Shown: positions 1 to 5,276 of the stretch, piece by piece
Layout: each line of letters opens with the position of its first letter
How positions within the stretch are numbered: the stretch's first letter is position 1
Source of the DNA: Prevotellaceae bacterium
GTDB lineage: Bacteria; Bacteroidota; Bacteroidia; Bacteroidales; UBA932
NCBI GenBank assembly: GCA_031264875.1
Contig: JAISDK010000241.1
Coordinates: 1-7,364, forward strand
DNA length: 7,364 nucleotides
Direction of reading: 5' to 3'
Made by a program: the position numbers and the translations under genes
Notes under the pieces: generated by a model
The model's input: only the letters and a program-made list of their open reading frames with translations
Databases searched by the model: none
Told to the model about the DNA's origin: nothing

Positions 1-86
1 CATACATAACAAGTACTATCTATGCATACATAACAAGTGCTATCTATGCATACATAACAAGTGCTATCTATGCATACATAACAAGT
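1..86. repeat. 24-bp tandem repeat (minisatellite), 3 full copies plus partial
   Basis: Three full 24-base units (1-24, 25-48, 49-72) are followed by a 14-base partial copy (73-86). The unit begins CATACATAACAAGT. Copies 2 and 3 are identical, and copy 1 differs by one base (A for G at position 15 of the unit). The array touches the left edge, so the full copy number is unknown. The length is a multiple of three and two plus-strand frames stay open across it, so it could be the repeated 3' end of a gene lying to the left, or simply a non-coding minisatellite. Confidence 0.95.
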
Positions 87-269
87 TCTTTAAGGGATGC
101 GAAATAAACAAGATATAACAGTTTCGGAATATTGCGAACAGAATACGCATTGCGAAATTGCCCGTAGGGCATCCATATCAATAAAAAAGTCTTTTTTCCC
201 CACAACCACCATCGTCGAAACTGTGTGTTCGCCACAATATGTTTGCCATTCTTTGCGGACTATTCGGAA
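87..269. other. spacer with no recognised gene
   Basis: This stretch lies between the 24-bp and 23-bp repeat arrays. It holds a small hairpin (TGCCC-GTA-GGGCA near 162-174) and a palindrome of A and T runs, AAAAAAG-T-CTTTTTT (183-197). A 75-codon minus-strand frame crosses it but begins inside the 23-bp palindromic repeats and resembles no family I know, so I do not call it a gene. Together with both repeat arrays and the heptamers it forms a 405-base gene-free region downstream of the MATE gene. Confidence 0.6.
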
Positions 270-361
270 CATCTGAATGTCCGCGTTCAGACACTCCGAA
301 TGCCAGCATTCAGACACTCTGAATGCCGGCGTTCAGACATCCCGAATGCCGGCATTCAGAC
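270..361. repeat. Four tandem 23-bp palindromic repeats
   Basis: The four units are 270-292, 293-315, 316-338 and 339-361, with a shared core GAATGCCGGC(A/G)TTCAGAC. Each unit is itself close to a palindrome. The last holds the perfect 14-base palindrome GAATGCCGGCATTC (344-357), and the others differ mostly by changes that keep pairing or give G-U pairs in RNA. A transcript from either strand would fold into a row of hairpins. The array lies 45 bases beyond the MATE stop codon, where it could end or stabilise the grpE-dnaJ-MATE transcript. There is no T run, and no spacers as in a CRISPR array. Confidence 0.9.
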
Positions 362-384
362 AAAGGCATTGCATCGCGAAATTG

Positions 385-412
385 TTAATTGTTAATTGTA
401 AATTGTTAATTG
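385..412. repeat. Heptamer array at the MATE stop codon
   Basis: Read on the minus strand this is CAATTAA repeated: 406-412 exact, 399-405 with one change, 392-398 and 385-391 exact. The TAA of the first heptamer is the stop codon of the MATE gene (406-408). A matching array sits at the end of ddl (6248-6282) in the same phase relative to the stop codon. Confidence 0.9.
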
Positions 413-1743
413 GACAAGTCCATTTTCCGGAACTGTCTTATCAGGAGGACAGTTGTAACGACAGTGGAGACGAAATCGGAGACGGGCAAACTTATCCATA
501 TTCCCAGAATCCCGCCCAGGAAATGCGGAAGGATCAGCAGGCACGGAATGAGAAACAGTACCTGTCGGGTGAGGGACAGGAATATTGCCTTTCGCGACAT
601 TCCTATTGAAAGGAAAAAGTTGGAGGCTACCATCTGGAATCCCACCAGCGGGAAAACGGCAAATACTATTCTCATTCCATATACAGATTCGGCAATCAGT
701 TCCGGACGGGTGGTGAAAAGCCCGATCATCACTTCCGGAAATATCTCGCATACAAGAAATGCGACAGTGGTAACCGTTATTCCGCACAGGATGGTGAGTT
801 TTGTCACCTCCGTTACCCGCGAGTATTTTCCGGCGCCGTAGTTGTATCCTGCAACGGGCTGCATTCCCTGGTTAAAGCCCATGACTACCATGAGGAACAT
901 GAATACAATGCGGTTCACAATTCCGTAGGCTCCCACGGACACGTCGCCGCCGTATTCTCTCATGCCGCGGTTGATGAGTATCACTATCAGACAGGCGCAG
1001 ATGTTCATCAGAAACGGGGACATGCCTATCGACAGTATCTTTTTGACAATCGCTCCATGCAGCGTGTATATTCCACGCCGGAAATGGATAATGTTTTTCC
1101 TGTTATAGAAGTGCCTCATCTGGAAGATCAGGGATATGGACTGTGCGAGTACTGTTGCCCATGCCGCGCCTTTGATGCCCCAGCCGAATACGAATATGAA
1201 TATCGGATTGAGAATGCAGTTTACCGCAACCGACAGCAGCGTGGCATACATCGACATGGCTGGAAAGCCTGCCGACCTTAATATTGCGTTCTGTCCGAAA
1301 TATATGTGTGTGATTACGTTTCCGAGGATGATGATTTGCATGTAATCGCGGGCAAATCCGATAGTGTTTTCGCTTGCCCCGAAAAAATAGAGTATGGGGT
1401 CAAGGAAAGGAAAGCATGCTGCGGAAAGCAGTATGCCTATGATGGTGTTGAGCGTTAAGGTATTTCCGAATACCCGATTTGCGAGGGCGTAGTCTTTCTG
1501 ACCCAGTTTTATCGAAATCAGCGTGGACGCTCCAACTCCGACGAGGGAGCCGAAAGCGGCAGCGAGGTTCATAAACGGGAATGTCACAGTCAGTCCGGCG
1601 ATTGCCAGATGCCCCGGTTCTACTCCATGACCGATGAAGATGCTGTCCGTCATGTTGTACAGCGACGAGGCCGTCATTGCAATTATTGCCGGCACAGAGT
1701 ACTGTGTCAGCAATTTCCGAATATTTCCGCTTCCTAATGACAT
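406..1743 (-). CDS. MATE-family multidrug/Na+ antiporter
   Basis: This is a 445-residue inner-membrane protein with about 12 hydrophobic segments, the usual size for the MATE family. MATE proteins export cationic drugs and other organic compounds in exchange for Na+ or H+. Family features are visible in both halves: GVGASTLISIKLGQKD (69-84) in the first and the matching NQGMQPVAGYNYGAGK (291-306) in the second. A conserved stretch NPIFIFVFGWGIKGAAWAT (179-197) resembles the MepA subgroup, although an Asn (179) stands where MepA-type proteins, as I recall, often have Asp. Substrate cannot be told from sequence. The ATG lies 6 bases after the dnaJ stop codon, so it is probably the last gene of the grpE-dnaJ operon and follows its regulation. 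The stop codon lies in a heptamer repeat, so the last residues (LSN) may have been shaped by that repeat. Confidence 0.95.
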   Translation of the reverse strand: MSLGSGNIRKLLTQYSVPAIIAMTASSLYNMTDSIFIGHGVEPGHLAIAGLTVTFPFMNLAAAFGSLVGVGASTLISIKLGQKDYALANRVFGNTLTLNTIIGILLSAACFPFLDPILYFFGASENTIGFARDYMQIIILGNVITHIYFGQNAILRSAGFPAMSMYATLLSVAVNCILNPIFIFVFGWGIKGAAWATVLAQSISLIFQMRHFYNRKNIIHFRRGIYTLHGAIVKKILSIGMSPFLMNICACLIVILINRGMREYGGDVSVGAYGIVNRIVFMFLMVVMGFNQGMQPVAGYNYGAGKYSRVTEVTKLTILCGITVTTVAFLVCEIFPEVMIGLFTTRPELIAESVYGMRIVFAVFPLVGFQMVASNFFLSIGMSRKAIFLSLTRQVLFLIPCLLILPHFLGGILGIWISLPVSDFVSTVVTTVLLIRQFRKMDLSN

Positions 1744-1749
1744 TGTATG

Positions 1750-2907
1750 CTATGACTGAAACATGTTTCTCAGTCGTTCAAAGAAATTTTTATCCTGTTT
1801 GGAGGGGTTCGGCACGAAGTTCTCCGATTTTGTGAACGATTCCATCATTCGTTCTTCCTCCTTAGTGAGCTTTTGCGGCGTCCACAGGCTGATGTACACC
1901 AGGAGGTCGCCCATTCCGTATCCGTTGATGTCCGGGAGACCCTTTCCTTTCAGGCGCAGTACTTTTCCCGACTGTGTTCCCGGTTCTATCCTTATTTTCG
2001 CTTTTCCGCTGACTGTTGGCACTTCGACCGATGCGCCCAGAGCTGCCTGCGGGATGCTTATGTAGAGCGAATAGATCAAGTCGTTTTCGTCTCTGATCAG
2101 TTCCTCGTCCTTTTCCTCGTTAATCACCACCAGCAGGTCGCCGTTGATTCCTCCCCGTCGGGCGGCGTTTCCTTTTCCGGAGATGTTCAGCTGCATGCCG
2201 TCGCTGACTCCCGGTGGGATTCTGAAAGCAATGTTTTCTTCTCTTTTCGCGGTGCCTTCGCCGTGACAGGCGGTGCAGAGTTCGGTGATTTTCTTTCCTT
2301 CACCGTGACACTGCGGGCAGATGGTGGTGCTTTGCATTGCTCCGAATATTGTGTTTGCCATTTTCGTGATATGCCCGCTTCCATTGCATACCGTACAGTT
2401 GCTTATGCTCGACGGACTTTTTGCTCCCGTCCCGCCGCAGGACTGGCACTTGCATAGCACCGGCACTTTCAGCTTTTTTTCCACGCCGCTGGCAATATCT
2501 TTCAGATCAACTTTCACTCTGATGCGTATATCCGAACCCCGCCGCATGGATTCCTGTCTCCTGACGTTTCCGCCAAAGCCGCCGAAGCGTCCGAATCCTC
2601 CGCCGCCTCCTCCAAAGCCGAAGATGTCGCCGAACTGCGAGAAGATGTCTTCCATATTAAATTCCGTGGCTCCGCTGAAGCCTCCCGGAGCGCTGTGTCC
2701 GAACTTGTCGTATCTTGCCTTTTTGTCGGCATTGCTAAGCACGTCGTATGCTTCGGCGGCTTCTTTAAATTTCTCCTCCGCTTCCTTGTTTCCGGGATTT
2801 TTGTCGGGGTGATACTTCAGCGCCATTTGCCTGTATGCCTTTTTTATTTCGTCGGCAGTGGAGCTTTTCGACACGCCCAAGATTTCGTAATAGTCTCTTT
2901 TTGTCAT
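1750..2907 (-). CDS. dnaJ: Chaperone protein DnaJ (Hsp40, type I)
   Basis: This cytoplasmic co-chaperone stimulates the ATPase of DnaK and delivers unfolded clients. All type I regions are present in 385 residues. The J domain (1-70) carries the HPD motif at 33-35. The Gly/Phe-rich linker (about 72-114) has runs of Gly with Phe. The zinc-binding region has four CxxCxGxG repeats: C154/C157, C171/C174, C197/C200 and C211/C214. C-terminal client-binding domains (about 220-345) and a short tail ending FFERLRNMFQS follow. No key residue is missing. The start lies 11 bases after the grpE stop codon and the stop lies 6 bases before the MATE start, so the three genes are probably co-transcribed. The grpE-dnaJ pairing without dnaK next to it is, as far as I know, common in Bacteroidetes. 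Confidence 0.98.
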   Translation of the reverse strand: MTKRDYYEILGVSKSSTADEIKKAYRQMALKYHPDKNPGNKEAEEKFKEAAEAYDVLSNADKKARYDKFGHSAPGGFSGATEFNMEDIFSQFGDIFGFGGGGGGFGRFGGFGGNVRRQESMRRGSDIRIRVKVDLKDIASGVEKKLKVPVLCKCQSCGGTGAKSPSSISNCTVCNGSGHITKMANTIFGAMQSTTICPQCHGEGKKITELCTACHGEGTAKREENIAFRIPPGVSDGMQLNISGKGNAARRGGINGDLLVVINEEKDEELIRDENDLIYSLYISIPQAALGASVEVPTVSGKAKIRIEPGTQSGKVLRLKGKGLPDINGYGMGDLLVYISLWTPQKLTKEEERMMESFTKSENFVPNPSKQDKNFFERLRNMFQS

Positions 2908-2918
2908 CTGTCGGCCGT

Positions 2919-3467
2919 TTATTCTCCTATTACTACTTTGGGATGACGGATTATTTTGCCGTTAAGCAAATACCCTTTCTGTGTTACGTCAATGACTTTT
3001 CCTGACTGTTCGTCGGCAGCCTTGATTTTGGCTATCGCCTCGTGAATCTCAGGATCAAAATCCGCTCCAAGCGAATCGATTTCGGTCAGTCCCCTGCTTT
3101 CAAGCACTGATTTGAATTTGTTATAAATCAAGTTTGTCCCCTCCAGTATTGCGTCAATCGACACGGACGAACTCATTACGCTCACCGCACGGTCGAAATC
3201 GTCGATAACGGGAAGCAGGTCATTCAAAATGTCTTCCCCCGCGGTTTTGATCAATTCAAACCTTTCCTTAAGAGTCCGTTTACGGTAATTGTCAAATTCT
3301 GCCGAAAGCCTCAGGTACCTGTCCTGAAATTCTGCCAATTTTTCAGTCAATTCGTTCAATTGATGTTCTTTTTCGTCTTCCGGATTTTTTTCATCGACAG
3401 TCTCCGGTTCGGTAGCATTATTAATAACTTCCTCTTGCTCTATCTCTTTTCGTTTACTTTCTTCCAT
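2919..3467 (-). CDS. grpE: GrpE, nucleotide exchange factor of DnaK
   Basis: GrpE releases ADP from DnaK and so resets the Hsp70 cycle in the cytoplasm. The 182-residue protein has the family layout: an acidic, disordered N-terminus (1-35), a long helix that forms the dimer coiled coil (about 36-85, including YLRLSAEFDNYRKRTLKER at 51-69), and a C-terminal beta domain with the signature GADFDPEIHEAI (134-145) followed by VTQKGYLLNGKIIRHPKVVI (161-180). Length is normal. It is the first gene of the probable grpE-dnaJ-MATE operon. Upstream (3515-3530) is a sigma-54-like or overlapping housekeeping promoter and a perfect palindrome (3543-3557), giving a 5' leader of roughly 35-40 bases. No CIRCE element (the HrcA operator) is seen. 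Confidence 0.98.
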   Translation of the reverse strand: MEESKRKEIEQEEVINNATEPETVDEKNPEDEKEHQLNELTEKLAEFQDRYLRLSAEFDNYRKRTLKERFELIKTAGEDILNDLLPVIDDFDRAVSVMSSSVSIDAILEGTNLIYNKFKSVLESRGLTEIDSLGADFDPEIHEAIAKIKAADEQSGKVIDVTQKGYLLNGKIIRHPKVVIGE

Positions 3468-3514
3468 TTCTATTCATATTTTATTAATCGTACAAAAAAA
3501 CACACCACCCTCTA

Positions 3515-3530
3515 TGCAAATAAACTGCCA
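3515..3530 (-). promoter_or_regulatory. Candidate sigma-54 (-24/-12) promoter of grpE
   Basis: On the minus strand the bases read TGGCAGTTTATTTGCA. This matches the sigma-54 consensus TGGCAC-N5-TTGCW at all but one conserved base (G for the last C of the -24 box), with exactly 10 bases between GG and GC. Transcription would start near 3504, about 37 bases before the grpE ATG. A competing reading uses TTTATTTG (3517-3524) as an imperfect Bacteroidetes -7 box, with TTTG 22 bases upstream inside the palindrome. Sequence alone does not decide between them. Confidence 0.5.
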
Positions 3531-3542
3531 TTCGCATTAAAC

Positions 3543-3557
3543 CTGACAAATTGTCAG
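3543..3557. promoter_or_regulatory. Perfect palindrome upstream of grpE, probable operator
   Basis: CTGACAA-A-TTGTCAG is a perfect inverted repeat with seven-base arms. It lies 12 bases upstream of the sigma-54-like -24 box, centred about 46 bases before the predicted start of transcription. A further half-site-like AGTCAG lies at 3571-3576. Its symmetry and place suggest a dimeric regulator of the chaperone operon. If the promoter is sigma-54 type, this would be an activator site unusually close to it. Confidence 0.55.
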
Positions 3558-3786
3558 ATGCCCGATGAACAGTCAGGGATAGTTTTGTGTATTGCGGCAT
3601 GGCCGGAACCGGACGCCTGTACGGATTATTCATATTCAATATGGAGATTACGACAAAGACACAGCAGAAAAATCACAGTTCAGACATTTGGCGAATGACA
3701 TGACAATAGGCTGGAGTAAATTTTTTTCTATCCTAATCACAAGAATCATAATCAAATGAAATTTCTTTTAACATTTTTTTACATAT
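3558..3786. other. Spacer with no recognised gene
   Basis: This is part of the 787-base divergent spacer between grpE and yccF. It has no start-to-stop frame with family features on either strand and no RNA gene that I recognise. The part 3590-3720 has a more mixed base composition than the AT-rich part that follows, so it could be the worn remains of a gene, but I see no clear parent. Confidence 0.4.
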
Positions 3787-3820
3787 TTTGTTCATGGCGT
3801 CAAAAAATAATTTAACTTTG
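3787..3820 (+). promoter_or_regulatory. Bacteroidetes-type promoter (TTTG ... TAACTTTG)
   Basis: A perfect TAnnTTTG -7 box (TAACTTTG, 3813-3820) has a TTTG at 3787-3790 as a possible -33 box. The 22-base spacing is slightly longer than the usual 19-21. It points rightward, toward the (GA)17 tract and yccF. The predicted transcript start near 3827 would give yccF a very long leader of about 430 bases, so the promoter may serve a small RNA or short reading frame instead. Confidence 0.6.
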
Positions 3821-3923
3821 CGGCGTTTTATGAAATGATTTTTTACGTACTAAAGTTAAAGTTTTTTTTATGGTTTGTTTTACCTCATATTGCTGTTTCA
3901 AGGATTTCGAAAATAACCTTCGA

Positions 3924-4001
<78 letters not shown>

Positions 4002-4254
4002 TCAAGCAGTTACGATCGGAAGCAGAAAATACAAAACCAAAATCATATCTGCAACAATACAATGTTCCGTTTTCCATATCCATATCCCGATACCGGGGAT
4101 ACGGGTATTTCATATATTCCCGAAAAAAAACATTTATCGACCTGTAAATTATATTAATGAGATGAAAAAAAAATATCAAATAACAAGTCTGAACAAGCCG
4201 AAATGAGACTTAAAAAAAGGAGTAGGCAGTAATTAAATTAATTTTTTCAATATA

Positions 4255-4713
4255 ATGAGAATATTAGGAAATATCATTTGGCATTTTCCGTTTTTCGGAT
4301 TTTTGAATGCGCTGTTCACCTTTCTGGTGGGCGGGCTGTTTGTAATCACCGTGGTAGGAGCGCCCATAGGTTTGGGACTTATCCAGTTGTCACGGATGTA
4401 TCTGTCGCCTTTTTCAAGTGCGATGGTAAGCAAGGACGATTTACAGTCGGAACAGAACAAGTACTGGAAGACTTTCGGCATCATTGTGCGGATTGTCTAT
4501 TTTCCATTCGGACTTCTTCTGTGTTTTGTTACCATTCTGCAAATCGCAGGACTGTTTATTTCGCTCATAGGAATACCTGTGGCGTTGGTACTTGCAAAAT
4601 CGCTGAGTACGTATTTCAATCCCGTAGGTAAAGTGTGCGTTCCCAAAGCTGTAAAGGACGAAATGGAACGCCGCAATGCTGAAGCGCAGGTAAACAGGTA
4701 TGCAAGCCGGTAA
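4255..4713 (+). CDS. yccF: YccF-family inner-membrane protein
   Basis: The 152-residue protein has two copies of the YccF domain, as in E. coli YccF of similar length. Copy one has hydrophobic segments at about 5-45 and the motif VVGAPIGLGLIQLSRMYLSP (33-52). Copy two has segments at about 74-115 and the parallel motif LIGIPVALVLAKSLSTYFNP (104-123). A charged cytoplasmic-type tail (about 125-152) ends the protein. It has no signal peptide that would be removed, so it is an inner-membrane protein. The molecular role of this family is not established. It is flanked by long non-coding spacers and seems to be transcribed alone. The AGGAG at 4219-4223 is too far (about 31 bases) from the ATG to serve as a ribosome-binding site. 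Confidence 0.88.
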   Translation: MRILGNIIWHFPFFGFLNALFTFLVGGLFVITVVGAPIGLGLIQLSRMYLSPFSSAMVSKDDLQSEQNKYWKTFGIIVRIVYFPFGLLLCFVTILQIAGLFISLIGIPVALVLAKSLSTYFNPVGKVCVPKAVKDEMERRNAEAQVNRYASR

Positions 4714-4759
4714 CAGTTTATTTTATGTAATAATACTGATTACTATCGTTCAGCAAAAG

Positions 4760-4798
4760 AGATGGAGTGCAGGGGCAAAAATGTCCCTGCTACCATCT
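4760..4798 (+). terminator. Strong hairpin after yccF
   Basis: The lower stem AGATGG (4760-4765) pairs with CCATCT (4793-4798), and the upper stem GCAGGGGC (4769-4776) pairs with GTCCCTGC (4783-4790) with one G-U pair and a six-base loop. It lies 47 bases after the yccF stop codon. There is no T run after it, so it may be an RNA 3'-end stabiliser or a dispersed palindromic element rather than a classic intrinsic terminator. Confidence 0.45.
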
Positions 4799-4821
4799 AA
4801 AAGAAATTATAAACTAACACA

Positions 4822-4920
4822 ATGAAAAGAGTAAATCTATTTAATTTAAGCCTGTTGATACTGTTATCGACGGCAGTTTTAATCGGTTGTGTCGGGAAAA
4901 CTGATTTCCATTGCCAATAA
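4822..4920 (+). pseudogene. Lipoprotein signal peptide only; truncated lipoprotein gene
   Basis: A 32-codon frame from ATG 4822 encodes a complete type II signal peptide: basic start (MKR), hydrophobic core LSLLILLSTAVL (9-20), and lipobox L-I-G-C with Cys at residue 23. Only nine residues (VGKTDFHCQ) follow before TAA. Mature bacterial lipoproteins are usually much longer, so this looks like the 5' end of a gene whose body was lost. The break coincides with the start of the inverted-repeat block (4910-5042). It could instead be a genuine tiny lipoprotein or leader peptide, like the small lysis lipoproteins. The spacer is 108 bases from yccF. Confidence 0.45.
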
Positions 4921-4940
4921 TACGAAAAGGGCTTGGCAAT
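4910..4940. repeat. Inverted repeat ATTGCCAA / TTGGCAAT
   Basis: Perfect eight-base arms at 4910-4917 and 4933-4940 enclose a 15-base loop. The left arm overlaps the last codons of the truncated lipoprotein frame, so the stop codon lies in the loop. It is the first of three inverted-repeat structures in 133 bases. Confidence 0.7.
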
Positions 4941-4956
4941 AGTCTTGAATGGGAAT

Positions 4957-5027
4957 AAAATAACCGGTTTATGCTCTCGCATCAGGTTTGCCATTTTGGA
5001 ATACGCCCGTTGCTTACCGGTTATTTT
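4957..5027. repeat. 12-bp inverted repeat AAAATAACCGGT / ACCGGTTATTTT
   Basis: The arms at 4957-4968 and 5016-5027 are perfect over 12 bases and enclose 47 bases. The right arm also forms the left half of the small terminator-like hairpin at 5016-5042, so the two folds exclude each other. The arms could be the ends of a small non-autonomous element or an attenuator pair. Confidence 0.8.
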
Positions 5028-5042
5028 CCGGTTTGTTTTTTT
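5016..5042 (+). terminator. Intrinsic terminator candidate upstream of ddl
   Basis: ACCGG (5016-5020) pairs with CCGGT (5028-5032) around a seven-base loop, followed by TTG and a run of seven T (5036-5042). The layout fits a rightward intrinsic terminator, though the stem is short. It would end transcripts from the lipoprotein remnant before ddl, which has its own promoter. Confidence 0.5.
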
Positions 5043-5070
5043 CAATTTCTAATGAACTTGTTTTTACGAA

Positions 5071-5154
5071 AAATTTTTCTCCTTTATGGAAGTAAATTTT
5101 CTCCTCGATAGCAGTCGGAATTTTTCCGATGAAAATAAATTTTCTCCCCGATAG
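5071..5154. repeat. Three phased imperfect repeats (AAATTTTCTCC)
   Basis: Copies of AAAT4-5CTCC end at 5082, 5104 and 5147. Copies two and three extend to a shared (A/T)AAATTTTCTCC(T/C)CGATAG. Spacings of 22 and 43 bases are close to two and four turns of the helix, so the copies face the same side of the DNA. A small hairpin TCGGAA-TTT-TTCCGA (5115-5129) lies between copies two and three. They lie about 55-125 bases upstream of the ddl promoter and may bind a regulator. Confidence 0.6.
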
Positions 5155-5207
5155 AAATTTTCTTCCAAAATGCTTCCGATGATTTTTTGCATAAAGTTCA
5201 AATAAAA

Positions 5208-5238
5208 TTCGGTTTATGTAAAATATGCGTTACTTTTG
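5208..5238 (+). promoter_or_regulatory. Promoter of ddl, Bacteroidetes type
   Basis: TACTTTTG (5231-5238) is a perfect TAnnTTTG -7 box. TTCG (5208-5211), 19 bases upstream, matches the TTTG -33 box at three of four bases. Predicted transcription starts near 5245, about 30 bases before the ddl ATG. Confidence 0.6.
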
Positions 5239-5276
5239 CGTTTATTCAAAATTAATTAATTTGTTGATTGTAAATA

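Noticed and set aside
1..86. 24-bp repeats as a CRISPR array
   Set aside because: Units are directly abutting with no unique spacers, and no cas genes are present.
90..317. Minus-strand 75-codon reading frame
   Set aside because: It begins inside the 23-bp palindromic repeats, has no family resemblance, and lies among repeats, so it is most likely chance.
270..361. 23-bp palindromic repeats as a CRISPR array
   Set aside because: There is no spacer between units; it is a plain tandem array.
392..841. Long frames overlapping the 3' half of the MATE gene on both strands
   Set aside because: They are shadows of the MATE reading frame and lack family features.
1873..2812. Plus-strand frames of up to 194 codons opposite dnaJ
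   Set aside because: They are antisense shadows of a clearly coding dnaJ, including Pro-rich runs that mirror its Gly-rich linker.
3468..3560. CIRCE/HrcA operator before grpE
   Set aside because: No TTAGCACTC-N9-GAGTGCTAA is present. The palindrome there is a different sequence.
3360..3698. Plus-strand 112-codon frame
   Set aside because: The first third is antisense to grpE and the rest shows no motif, signal peptide or known family.
4214..4224. AAAGGAG as the ribosome-binding site of yccF
   Set aside because: It is about 31 bases from the ATG, too far, and Bacteroidetes rarely depend on such sites.
4797..5045. Minus-strand 82-codon frame over the inverted repeats
   Set aside because: It runs across the hairpins and antisense to the lipoprotein signal peptide. 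I know no matching family, though a repeat-borne frame cannot be fully excluded.
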